This document shows, piece after piece, positions 1 to 31,887 of a stretch of DNA of 64,000 nt (within the stretch, counting starts at the first letter, position 1; every line of letters begins with the position of its first letter). The position numbers were made by a program, and so were the translations under genes. The notes under the pieces were generated by a model. It saw nothing but the letters and a program-made list of their open reading frames with translations, did not search any database and was not told where the DNA came from. Source of the stretch: Plecoglossus altivelis (lineage: Eukaryota; Chordata; Actinopteri; Osmeriformes; Plecoglossidae). The DNA lies in assembly GCA_036571765.1 (NCBI GenBank), contig BROE01000014.1, positions 16,624,213 through 16,688,212 of the forward strand. Reading direction: 5' to 3'.

Positions 1-559
1 GCCTCGAAATTCCTGGTGTAGCCGATACGACTTAATCTACCAGAGCAGTTCCACCACTGACCTGTAGAGGGAGTCTGGAACGCCTGTACAGAAAAAGCCC
101 AGTCTGAGATCAAAGTGTTGTGAGCGTGTTCTACTGTTCCATCAGCAGACAGCTAAGTTTGCTGAAGGTCTGTGAGTGTGTCTGCGCAACAGTCTGTATG
201 CATGTTCGTTTGCTTATTTCGTTAATAAATGAAAGTAATTAAAATTCCACAAATAAAACAACATTTAAGTAGATTTTAATGTTTTAATTACTGAATGTGG
301 AACGTGAACTGGTTTAATTGATCTTAACCCACCTCCCTTCCAGCTCGTAAGTGTAATTGAAGGTCACCTGTTTATTAAAGGTCGCCTGTTTATTGTCTGT
401 ATGTATAGTTTATGGGTGTGTATCTTACCAACCACTCTTTCTAGAAAGGTGTGTTACATTCTTAGCTGTCATCACCTACATGTCTACCTGTCTGCCTGTA
501 GGATTAATCCTACGCCCATGCTGACTGACAATACATTAGACCGTGACGGTTTCTGGGCC

Positions 560-635
560 TTTCTGTGTGTGTCTGTGTGTGCGCGCCTGTGTCTGTGTGT
601 GCGCGCCTGTGTCTGTGTGTGCGCGCCTGTGTCTG
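560..635 (+). repeat. 24-bp GT/GC tandem repeat
   Basis: About three copies of a unit with core TGTGCGCGCCTGTGTCTG. It is alternating purine-pyrimidine sequence and could adopt Z-DNA; no coding role is seen. Confidence 0.8.
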
Positions 636-744
636 TGTCTGTGTGTGTTAAGTGTGTGTTGCTGCCTTAACCCACTTCTACCGCACCAGCTGCTAATCCA
701 TGATGGCGACTAATATCTGAGGTCTCCTCATATAAGGAGAAGAC

Positions 745-1739
745 TATTATGGGATGTCCTGGGTGGGGCTGTGACAACCCCCCCCCCCCTCCACTTCCCA
801 GAACTCACTGTGATTGGTCAATACTGAGAGCCTGGAATACAATAACACAGAGCACAGTGGTACCAGGTGGTAAGAGAGAGATATTGTATGTGGTGTCAAA
901 GTTTTCACCTGTTACTGAAAAGCGAGGGGACGTTTTCTGAAGCAAAGCGCCCAATGTGCTGGTATAATACTGTCGAAGCCCATCAGGTTTATTCTGAGAC
1001 AGAGGAGTTGTACCAATAGAACCAGATGCTGCTGTAAGTACTGAACTTCCAGCAACTCTCTGTTTGTGTCAGGGGTCCACTTCACTTAAGAGCAAAATGT
1101 GCTCTCTGCTCTCCTGGGTTCCCTTCTGTTCAAAGACTCCAAAGATGCTCGCTTAGGTTCAGAGGCAGGTGCGTATTTGACAGGAATAACTGGACAGTAG
1201 AGAACTCCCAGTTTCGGTCGTTCACAAGTTGGTAACTGTGATGTGTGTCTTGGTTCAGCGTGCGTGCATGTTGTGGTAAGATACTCTGTGTGTACGACAC
1301 AGACTAAATACTTGGGCTCCTTGGTACATGTGGGCTGTTTAAGGTCTTCTGGGTACAATCCTGAACAAGCCAGGTGGACAGTCTGTGAATATTATGGTCT
1401 GTCGCCAGTGGCCTAGAGTTTCCCTAGAGACCATGTGACTGGTATTTTTTTCCCTGTCTTTTTAGGAGTTGTGTTTATTATGGGATGTATGCCGCTGAAG
1501 TATTATGGTCTGTCGAGAGGGCGGGAGGAGGAGTGTCTCCATGACAACGGGGTTGCTAAGGGGCTGGGACTAGTGGAAAGGGGAAGGGTGTGTGCGTGTA
1601 GTAGAAGTGTATGTGCGTGCGTGTGAGTGTGGTGGAGGGGGTGGGGGCAGGCTGAGTATTATGGTCTGTCCGTTGCGAGGTAACTATGCAGAGTTCTGTG
1701 AGTGTTATAGAACGGAGGGGTGGAATATTATGGGATGTC
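745..1739 (+). promoter_or_regulatory. Cluster of six TATTATGG-type motifs upstream of chd4
   Basis: Near-identical 13-14 base words start at 745, 1390, 1476, 1501, 1657 and 1726. Three read TATTATGGGATGT and three read TATTATGGTCTGTC, all on the + strand. They lie in otherwise non-repetitive DNA about 0.7-1.7 kb before the chd4 start codon. The reverse complement contains CCCATAATA, faintly like the CCCATAATGC part of ZNF143 sites, but I cannot assign a factor. They could be protein-binding sites or remnants of a decayed repeat. Confidence 0.35.
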
Positions 1740-2425
1740 TGCCCCCTTTGTGTGTTTGTGTGGATGTTAGCTAAGCTCTGCTAGCCACTGAGGTTGGGGG
1801 AGAGAAGGGGAGGACGGTGCGAGCAACGTGTTTAGCGGGACAATTAACTGCACCTTTTTTTCTCGATGATTTTACAGTTTTTTTTAGAATCATTAGTACC
1901 ACTAAGGTACACTTGCTATCAAACCAAGAGAAGCATCTAAATTCGGGACAACACAGTAAGTTTGTCACAAGTGCAGGGGGATTTAGTTGCGATACTTGAA
2001 AGCTTTAAATGACATAATATTTTAGGTCGCGAGTGGGGCAGTATCTCACGTCTATCACAATGTAACTATTCAGTTCACTATGACTGACGGGTGCCCATTT
2101 TTTGCAGTGACACATGCAAATCGAAAACAATAAAGACGTAATGCTAATTTACTATTTAAATAGTTGAGCCGGCACACAGTTGGTTAACATGTAGATTAGT
2201 TATTGTTTCGCTATCGTGGGCAATTGATCTGATCGTTCATTCAATGTTCTTTTCTAATCCTTACAGCCCCTCCGCCCCCCTCCCCCCCTTCCTGGACACC
2301 CCCGTTCCATTCTCCACCACCACCACCCACACGTCATTTTCCCTCCTCCCTCGCCGACAAGATCGGGCAAGGGGGGTGTCGACGAAAAGGATTAACTGTA
2401 TTAATAAACTCTTAAATATTTAAAT

Positions 2426-22715
<20,290 letters not shown>

Positions 22716-23292
22716 CCGGTCTGGCCCCGCCCCCCTCAGATATGACCCTCTCTCTTTCATCCCATGTAGCACTAGTTGTGCCCCTCTACCTTGTACAGAA
22801 CCGTACGATATGTCTACCTCTGTAGCCCCGCCCCTCTCGCCTGCCCCACCCCCCCCTTATGAAAGCCCAGCTTATGAAAGCCCGCCCACCCCTCTCACCC
22901 ACCCCTTATGAAAGCCCACCCATCCCACCCCTCTTTGCTGCCCCCCCCCCCGCCCCCCCCATTCTGGCTCCTTGTCACTGGAAAGACCGTTTGGACTCAC
23001 AGTCCTCTGTCCCTCCATTCGACACAGCAGGTTCTCTGCCTGTGTGGCTGGCCTGTTCTGTCTCTCTGGCAGGGTCAAGTGTGTGTGTGTGTGTGTGTGC
23101 GCGTGTGCGTGCGTGCGTGTGTGTGTGTGTGTGTGTGCGTGCGCGCAAAAGCTAGAATAGAAACACAGGAATAATTTCTTTGAGTACGGGTTGTGGAGTG
23201 TTTTGCTGCAATGTAGACATTGTTGGGGTCATGTGTAACCATGTGGCGTTTAAAACCATGGATGTTCAATCTTATTTACTTTAATGTCCGGA

Positions 23293-23338
<46 letters not shown>

Positions 23339-23830
23339 CGTGCGGGCGTGCGTGTGTTTGTGTGCGTGTGCTTGGATGGGTGGCAGGGTATTCTAATGTG
23401 CATCTCTACTGCAGACAGATCCAGACCCTCAGTGTTTTCCTGTTTTACCAGAGAGACTGTTATTAACGATGAAGTACTGATTATGTTGTAGAATAATAAC
23501 ACTGTTTGATCCTTCAGTGTTCTTCCTCCCCCCCCCCCTCTGGTCACGTCCCATCTTGCACCTCTACATTCCTGATTGGTTGCTAGGTGACTTAATCCTG
23601 AGGCGTCTTTCTCTTTTCGTTGTTTTGTTTTGCTCGGATAAGAACATGCAATAGCTTCCCATGTTCAGAGACATGGGACGTCTTTGAGACCGACAACCTA
23701 AGTTAAGTTAATTTCTTACAGGCTAACAATTTGTTGTTTTAAAAGTTGAACTATTTTATGGTTACCACCATGTTGTTTTTATCGTTACAGTTTCTTTATG
23801 AGAACTACAATAAAAAGGGTAACAGTTTGT
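22716..23830 (+). other. chd4: chd4 3' untranslated region
   Basis: About 1.1 kb follows the stop codon at 22713-22715. It is C-rich at first, with three copies of CTTATGAAAGCCC near 22856-22920, then has GT arrays at about 23078-23145 and 23294-23370. It ends at an AATAAA. No other gene is seen in it. Confidence 0.65.
23809..23814 (+). terminator. chd4: Candidate chd4 polyadenylation signal
   Basis: AATAAA followed within 20-30 bases by T/GT-rich sequence, about 1.1 kb past the stop codon. It is the first canonical hexamer I found downstream of the stop. Confidence 0.6.
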
Positions 23831-26416
23831 GAAGCGTCTTTCTCTGAGTTTTGTGAGCGAACGAGAAAAGCGAACGAGCGGAGATCTGAGGTTTCTGCTC
23901 GTGAGCAGACGCTCCATCGGTGCTCAAGTCGTACAAACTAGCGAGGAAAGTTATATCAAATCAATCGAAAGAGATACTACAGGAAAAAGTGAGCGATGAG
24001 CGAGTGAGGGTGTGTGTGTGTGTGTGTGTGTGGGGGGGGGGGTGACAGGAACTGGCACAAAGACAGACAGGCAAGTAATTACGATAATTGGTCGTAAATT
24101 GCAGGGTGGAAGAAAACGGTCTCAGTCTGCTGATTTCTTATCAGGAAACCGAGAGAGGAAGAGGAATTAAAGGGATAAACGTATGAATGAAGAACACTGC
24201 AACTTTGCAGTGCAAGGAGAGAGAGGTGGGAGGGGAACGTAGCTGAAATGGTCTGTAAATGTTTCCTGGATTGTCTGGCAGTGCAGTTTGGCAGTGCAGT
24301 CTGGCAGTGCATGTCAGACAATCTGCCTGATAACTCAACCTTCAGCCCTACGAACTCAGCGCTAACAAGACACTACAGGTCGACCTACAAAACACGCTAC
24401 CTGTCTAACAGCGCCTGCTGTTATCCTTACTGTGACGGCTCGCAGGTGAGTCTTACTGGCCACTTGAAGCCAAGTCCAGTGTCTTGTGGGTAAGTGTGTT
24501 TTTCTGTAGTTGGGAGGAGCGGAAGGAGGGAGGGGTTGGGGTGGGGGGGGTGAGAAGGAGAGAGAGGTCAATATCGTCATTGTCAGCTGTTAACGGTTCC
24601 TACTAATGTCCTACTATCAGCAGTCTATTTTTAAAAAAAGAAAACAAAAATGGGGAGTAACTCGTCTCCCGGTGAGCGTAACGGTCTGGTAAGACAGTGA
24701 AGCTGCAGGTGCTGACAGGCCACGAAGACAAAGCCAAACGCCTCCAGCTGTTTAAAGAGCGAGAGTAAACACGGCTCTCAACAACCAGGTCTCACAGATC
24801 ATTAACGCCTGCAGGGGCAGAGATCCAAGCTGCGAGTTTGTTGTTTTTGTCACACTTGCAGTGATGGTTTTAACACCTACGATAGAGACATGTGTCGGCT
24901 TTTGTCAAACGGCTACAGGCCGGTTTTTTTGCATAAATTCAAACTTGGTTGCTGGCCTAGAAAAACAGGAAGATGATTTGCAAGTCAAAGTGTTGACTTG
25001 TGGTTCTAAAAGTCACGTAACAGAACATTGGACGCAAGATTTGGGTTGTGAAAAACTTCTCATTGCTTAGCTGCAGCGTAGCTGTTAGAGGAATGTTGCA
25101 CCATGGGAAATGAAGTCCTGTTCATGATTTCGCTTAATGCGTCCAACACTTGTCAGATACTACAACCACAGGATCCAGCCGACCTCCTCAGAATTTGTTT
25201 TCCTCATGCTTTCACATATCCTGTATTGTTGATATATTCTGCATAGAGTAATGTGTTTGTGTTCTGTGAGATGAATGCTTACTAATTAGTTGTATAACCT
25301 TCGAGGGAATGATGACGAAGGTGGTGGTGGTGGTGGTGGTGGTGGTGGTGGCAGTTATCTTAAGAAGGGACCAGCACATACAGTGTCAAAGGTGAAAAAT
25401 TACTTTGCAAATGAGGAAGTGTACAGTGAATTTGACCTTTGAGCCTCAAACATGATCTCTCTCACACACACACACACAAAGAAAGCAACCATCGGTAGTA
25501 AAAAAGGACTTACATGAAGGATTAAAGAAGATGAGAAATATGACAAAGGTCAAATAGATAAGTGATCTGTAACGAAGTTGTTCGAAACTAAACGTTTTAT
25601 TTTTATTTTAAAAACGTTGTTTTGTTTACATTCCTGTTACTTGGTCAGAAATATGCTGTCCGGGTTGACGTTTCTCGTTTTGTTTATTCATACAGGAACA
25701 AGTGTTTTGATTGGACTGGAGGTACACAACAGCAGAAGAACGCTTTCCACCAGGAGAGAGAGAGACCGAGAGAGACATAAAGTCGGAGGTAACTTGGTTA
25801 AGCCAAGTTGTTTTTTATTTTCTAGGTTTAAAATATATCTACTTGACAGACATTCCGGCCTGTCAGAAATATTCGTTCTCGCTACGTCTTTGCTTTCACT
25901 GTTTTGTGAAAGAAGCCGCAAAAAGGAAGGAAGGAGTGATAGAGCGGAGAGAGACAGGAGGGGAGGGACAGTGGCGCAAGACTTAAAGATGCCGTGAGCG
26001 GAATTGTCATTTTCTTTCAGAAGGAGCTGATAAACAGTAAGCCCGTTTTTCTTCCTTTCCTGCTGCGTTGTGTCACAGAGGTGAAACGAGGGTTGGATAG
26101 ACAGGTGCGTGGGAGAAAGAGGAAATAAGGAGGTTCTGGTGGTCAGTCATTATGGCGTGGGAAGCGAGACAGTTGTAGGGTGGCAAAAAGTTAGACAAAA
26201 TGATAAATTGAAAGTTACTGTTACTGAATATTTTTGAGAGAGTTTCATTGCGTCAATTGCCATGAGATTAAAATCTGTTACGTATCCGTTACATGAAAGT
26301 AGCTGTCGGGTTTTCGTACTGATTGTGTGCTTGCACTGGAATTACAGTTGGTTCTCCTGTTCTCCTGTTCTCCTGGTTTTCCTGTTCCTCTCCTCTCCAA
26401 AGGGCTGCAGGTGAAC
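23831..26416. other. Spacer between chd4 and ptpn6
   Basis: No coding exon recognised. It contains a GT array near 24010-24030, a short GGCAGTGCAGT repeat at about 24275-24315, a (GGT)n run at 25319-25352 and AT-rich unique sequence. The ptpn6 promoter and untranslated 5' exon should lie toward the right end but cannot be placed from sequence alone. Confidence 0.55.
25319..25352 (+). repeat. (GGT)n array
   Basis: About 11 GGT units in the chd4-ptpn6 spacer. Confidence 0.95.
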
Positions 26417-28881
26417 ATGGTTCGGTAAGTCGTGTTTTCTCCAGACTTGGTCAACTTCAGCGGCAGTAGCTGCAGTAGCTGCAGTCCGCCGGCTCCAACT
26501 TCTCTCGTTTCCTTTCCTGCTCGGTTCTCGTTTTCTAACAGAAAAAAAGAACAGACCTTTTAATCTGCTGTTTTTTTGCATTGTTCTTCATTCACGTTTC
26601 GAAAATCAGCCAGTAAATACTTTTGTTTTCCAAGTATATTTACTGAAGACTAGTCTAAATAAAAATATTTGATATCAGTATGTCATACAATACGCAATAT
26701 CGGTGATATAACTCATAAAATATTAGTATTTATCACAAATAAGACATGAGGTCAAAGTAAATCCTCGAGTCAATGAAACGAATGACCAGTTTCCTGTAGT
26801 TTTCTTTGCATATTCTATTATGTATTCGAAAACGCTCTCTTCAGAGTTGGTATAGTGTGTCAATACTCCGCACATGTGCAGTCCACGTCACGGTATATTT
26901 GAAAACTTTTACATTTGAAAGGATTTGAACCATTTAAAAAACGATGCTGTATAACTGCCAACCATCCTAGGTAAAGATCAGGATCTGGATCTGTCTAGTA
27001 GGAATTTGAATCCGGCCCACGGACATTCATCAGACAGATTGTGACAAAAACACACAAAAAAACAATGTACATTTTTGAAAAGTTTGTCTTTAAAATGTAG
27101 TTTTCTAACCAACATAATAGATAATAGATAAGATACACATATATATAATAGATATATATGTAATAGATTTATTATATTTTCATCTACCTGCATTATGTTT
27201 CATATACGTTCCATGTTTGCACTTCCCTGCCACCGTAAATTCTGTGCTTGTGTATTGCATGGCGAATAACACCGATTCTGATTCTGAACAATCTATAGAA
27301 ATCCTAGTTGGAGTACAGGTGAAAAAATATCCTAATCTCAGTGTAACCTCTTGGATCTTGGAATAATCTCTGTTATATTGAAACTGTTGCTGTTTTATGT
27401 TGCTTGGAGGGAGGATTCACAACTAACCAGGATATAAAAGTAGTTATTACTACTGCAAAGAAATTAACAGACTTTAAAACAGTGTGATTAAGTGCACATC
27501 GCCAATGTGTGTGTATGCAGGTGCGTTTGTCTTAAAAGACGTAAACTTAGGGAGGTGTTTTTCTGTCACCTTTACTGCCTAATGTGTGTGTGTGTGTGTG
27601 TGTGAATGACTAGCGGGATCACACGTGTGTGTTTCTCTCTCTCTGTGTTTCTCCAGGTGGTTCCACAGAGATGTGTCTGGACTAGAAGCGGAGAACCTAC
27701 TCAAAACAAAGGGTTCCCATGGCAGCTTTCTGGCTCGACCAAGCAAGAAGAACCCTGGAGATTTCTCTCTGTCCGTCAGGTTGGTGGACAGATGTATTCA
27801 TTCATCCTTTCATTTGGTAATTCTTTCATCCTTTCATTCTTTCTTTCATTTATCAATCTTTCTTTGTTTTTGTCATCCTTTCATTCTTTCTTTTATTTAT
27901 TTATCTTTCTTTTTTTGTTTTTGTCATCCTTTCATTCTTTCTTTTCATTTATCTTTCTTTCTTTCTTGAATTTTTTCATGCTTTCATCCTTTCATTCTCC
28001 GTTAACTATTCAGTTGTGTTTCGCTAGTGGCAGCTTTTCTGGTTTTTGCTTTGATCTTTTCCATCTCCTCTTCTTAAATTCATCTGGCTCTTCCTCTCGT
28101 TGGTCTCTGCTACTGTGGGAAGGAGCTTACAAACTGCCAGTCCTTGGCCTACTCATAAATATACGATCATTTACTGCGATAGTAACATTGTCAAACAGCC
28201 TTTAGTGACTCTATTAAAAACCCAGTTGGAAAAAAATCTCAAAATTCTCAGAAAAATGTCAGAATTCCCTTTGAATAATTTCCCATGAATCTCTGGTATG
28301 TTAAAAAGTTGCTGTGGCATTAGTAACACGTTCAAACAGCCTTAAGCCAGTTTTTCCATCCGTCACCTTCTGTGTCCATTACTCCTGCAGAGTAGGAGAT
28401 TTGGTGACCCACATCCGGATCCAGAACACAGGCGACTTCTACGACTTGTACGGAGGGGAGAAGTTTGCCTCGCTGTCTGAGCTTGTGGATTATTACACTG
28501 CTGATGTTGGCGTCTTACAGGACAAGGACGGGACCCTTATTGAGCTCAAATACCCGCTCAACTGCTCCGATCCCACCACAGAAAGGTATTCTATCGTTGT
28601 GGAAACTAACTGAAAGAATGGGTTCCAAGATGGCACCTTTCGACCTCTCTCTGTTCAAACTAGACTGTAGCATTCTGAGGGGCTGCCTTGCCTCTGAAGC
28701 TGGCGTTTAGGTGGTGACTGGACGTTTCATCTGTCACCTTGACGTGGTTCTCTGGAACTAAAAGACGGCTGTAGTCTCTCTGTTTCTGCATGTTAGTGCG
28801 ACATAAGTAAACGCACAAAAGTGACTTTAAACCCTCAAGTCTGTCTGACTGTCTGTCTGTCTGTCTGACTGTCTGTCTGAC

Positions 28882-28922
<41 letters not shown>

Positions 28923-30637
28923 GACTGTTTGTCTGTCTGTCTGTCTGAACACTGTAACTTAGAAATACGTCTGAATCAATCCTCCATAATCGTAAATGCT
29001 TGCTACATCATTCTACCTGTGTTGCTGTTTTTTTTTTACTTCATTCCCAAACCACGATCATACTAACTGCACTTGAGTTATTCTAAATACCTGAACGAGA
29101 TATATATAATAGTCAGGTATGCTCAAACACACAAACAATAATTCAACCGAAAAGCTTCTAAATTTATTTAACGGAAACGAGTAATTTCAGGGCTAGACGT
29201 TAGTTAATGTAATTTCATGCGTAACGTGAATAGATCACTCAGTACACCTCCCACCCTCCGACCCCCCCAACGCCCCCCCCGTCAGTTGTTTAACTTCCCC
29301 TAAATGTTGCGGTTGGAAACTTGAAGTTTTGACACATCTGAAACCAGTGACCAGACCCTCATCTTCCTCTCCTGCAGTCCTCCACCATACTCTCTCTCTG
29401 TCTCTCTCGCTCTTTCTCTCTGTCTTTCTCTCGCTCTGTCTCTCTGTCTTTCTTTGTCTCTGTCTCTCTCTCTCACACACTCTTCCTCTGTGTGTCTCTC
29501 TCACACACTCTTCCTCTGTGTCTCTCTCTCACACACTCTTCCTTTGTGTGTCTCTCGCTCTTCCTCTCTCTCACACACTCTTCTGTGTCTCTCTCTCACA
29601 CACTCTTCCTCTCTGTGTCTCTCTCACACACTCTTCCTCTGTGTCTCTCTCTCACACACTCTTCCTCTGTGTCTCTCGCTCTTCCTCTCTCTCACACACT
29701 CTTCCTCTGTGTGTCTCTCTCACACACTCTTCCTTTGTGTGTCTCTCGCTCTTCCTCTCTCTCACACACTCTTCCTCTGTGTCTCTCTCTCCCGCTCTTC
29801 CTCTGTGTCTCTCTCTCTCTTGCTTTTCTTCTGTGTCTCTCTCTCACACACTCTTCCTCTGTGTGTCTCTCTCTCACACACTCTTCCTCTGTGTCTCTCT
29901 CTCACACACTCTTCCTCTGTGTCTCTCGCTCTTCCTCTCTCTCACACACTCTTCCTCTGTGTCTCTCTCTCACACACTCTTCCTTTGTGTGTCTCTCGCT
30001 CTTCCTCTCTCTCACACACTCTTCCTCTGTGTCTCTCTCTCACACACTCTTCTGTGTCTCTCTCTCACACACACTCTTCTGTGTGTCTCTCTCACACACT
30101 CTTCCTCTCTGTGTCTCTCTCACACACTCTTCCTCTCTGTGTCTCTCTCTCACACACTCTTCCTCTGTGTGTCTCTCTCTCTAACACTCTTCCTCTGCGT
30201 CTCTCTCTCGCGCTCTTCCTCTCTCTCTCTCTCAGTCCTACCAGATCTCCCCGTCTTTCACTTCTTGTAAATCCACTTTTCTTTTGATGGAACGTTCATT
30301 TCATCATGTCTGGGCGGTCCGCGCTCCCGAGCGTACGACGTCAGTTAGTTCTCTTGTCAGTATGTAGAAAGAGTGAGCATGTTCACTGTACAGTTATAGA
30401 GAAGCTCCCTTTTAACGTTCGTCTTGTTTTATTCTGTGGCTAGGTAGTTGTAAGTCTAGATGTCCTATTAGATAATATGTCCTCAATGCTTCCAAGAATA
30501 GAGGTACTAGAGCACTTATGTGTCATTCTGTGGTTCAGTCTTTCATGGCAAATTACACATTATGAAATTCAAAGGACAAAAATTTACAGCCTATCAGTAC
30601 AACTGCCTGATTGACCCGTGTGCAGAGATAGATAGAT

Positions 30638-30672
<35 letters not shown>

Positions 30673-31852
30673 CGGAGAGAGAGAGAGAGAGAGAGACAGA
30701 CTAGTATGAGATGTGTGTGGTTGTAGCTGGGGGCTAAGGTTATAAATACTTGTTGTCTAGAGCCACGAAATCTTGTCATCAGAATTTTTTCCAACCGCAA
30801 TACAGGAAGTTCAGATGAAGAAATTGAGAACTGCACCTAAATTTAAAACAACGCTGCAACTGGCTCTTAAGTACAGGCTCTCGCCACAATGCACGCCACA
30901 CACACAGACGTGCACGCCACACACGCAGACGTGCACGCCACACACGCAGACGTGCACGCCACACACGCAGACGTGCACGCCACACACACAACCGTGCACG
31001 CCACACACGCAGACCTGCACGTAACACACACAGACGCGCACGCAACACACACAGACTCGCACGCAACACACACAGACTCGCACGCAACACACACACCTCT
31101 ATATTGGTCCTCCTTGAAACAACTTGACATCATTTACTACATCCTGTGGTTTCAATTTCCACACTGATGACCATTCAAATCAGAGATTCAGATGTGCACC
31201 TGTGTGCACCATAGCTATATGGCACAACAAAGACTGTGTTGTCATGACGTTGTTGTAACATCCTTTAACACAGTCTGTTCCTTGGCAGGAATCACTGTGA
31301 TCGTTTCAAAATGTCTAATACTTAAACGTCTGCTGCCCTTGGTTTATCAAGCATTCTATGTTGCTTTGGATATCAGGTGTGTGCGCTGAATTAGTCAATG
31401 TTATTGAAGGCCTGACTGTATGTGTGCTGCACAGCGTGATTCTAGACAGTAGCTTTGCAGAATGGGTTTCTCTGACCCTTGAACTTGTGCTCTTTGAGAC
31501 TCACCGTGTTGCCATCTCGTTCATGCTCGCTCGATTCCGACTAACGTGTGAATCTGTCCCCTTCCAGGTGGTACCATGGACATCTGTCAGGCACCAACGC
31601 CGAGAAGTTGCTATGGGAACGGAACGAGCCGGGGACGTATTTGGTGCGCGAGTCTCTGTCCAAACCAGGAGACTTTGTCCTGTCTGTTGTGACGGAGGAG
31701 AAAAGCAAAACATCCAGTGGATGCCAGAGAGTGGCCCACATCAAACTCGTCTGCCAGGTGCCAGCTTCTGTCTGTGTGAACGCACGTGTGTGTGGGTGTG
31801 TCTGTGTGTCTGTGTGTGTGGGTGTGTCTGTCTGTCTGTCTGTCTGTCAGTC

Positions 31853-31887
<35 letters not shown>

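Larger units (their letters stand above)
1..2425. other. Upstream region of chd4, no gene recognised
   Basis: I see no convincing coding exon here. The short open frames run through GT-rich simple sequence or lack splice context. The stretch holds a 24-base GT/GC repeat near 560-635, six copies of a TATTATGG-type motif between 745 and 1739, and a GC-rich block at about 2265-2395 just before the chd4 start codon. No TATA box stands at a sensible distance from the start. Untranslated first exons of chd4 could lie here but cannot be placed without transcripts. Confidence 0.6.

Noticed and set aside
1086..1358. 90-codon frame on - upstream of chd4
   Set aside because: No splice context, no recognisable domain and ordinary composition; most likely chance.
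29329..30287. Three overlapping 230-313 codon frames of CT/CA composition on +
   Set aside because: Purely repetitive, open in all three frames, and inside ptpn6 intron 3 without homology.
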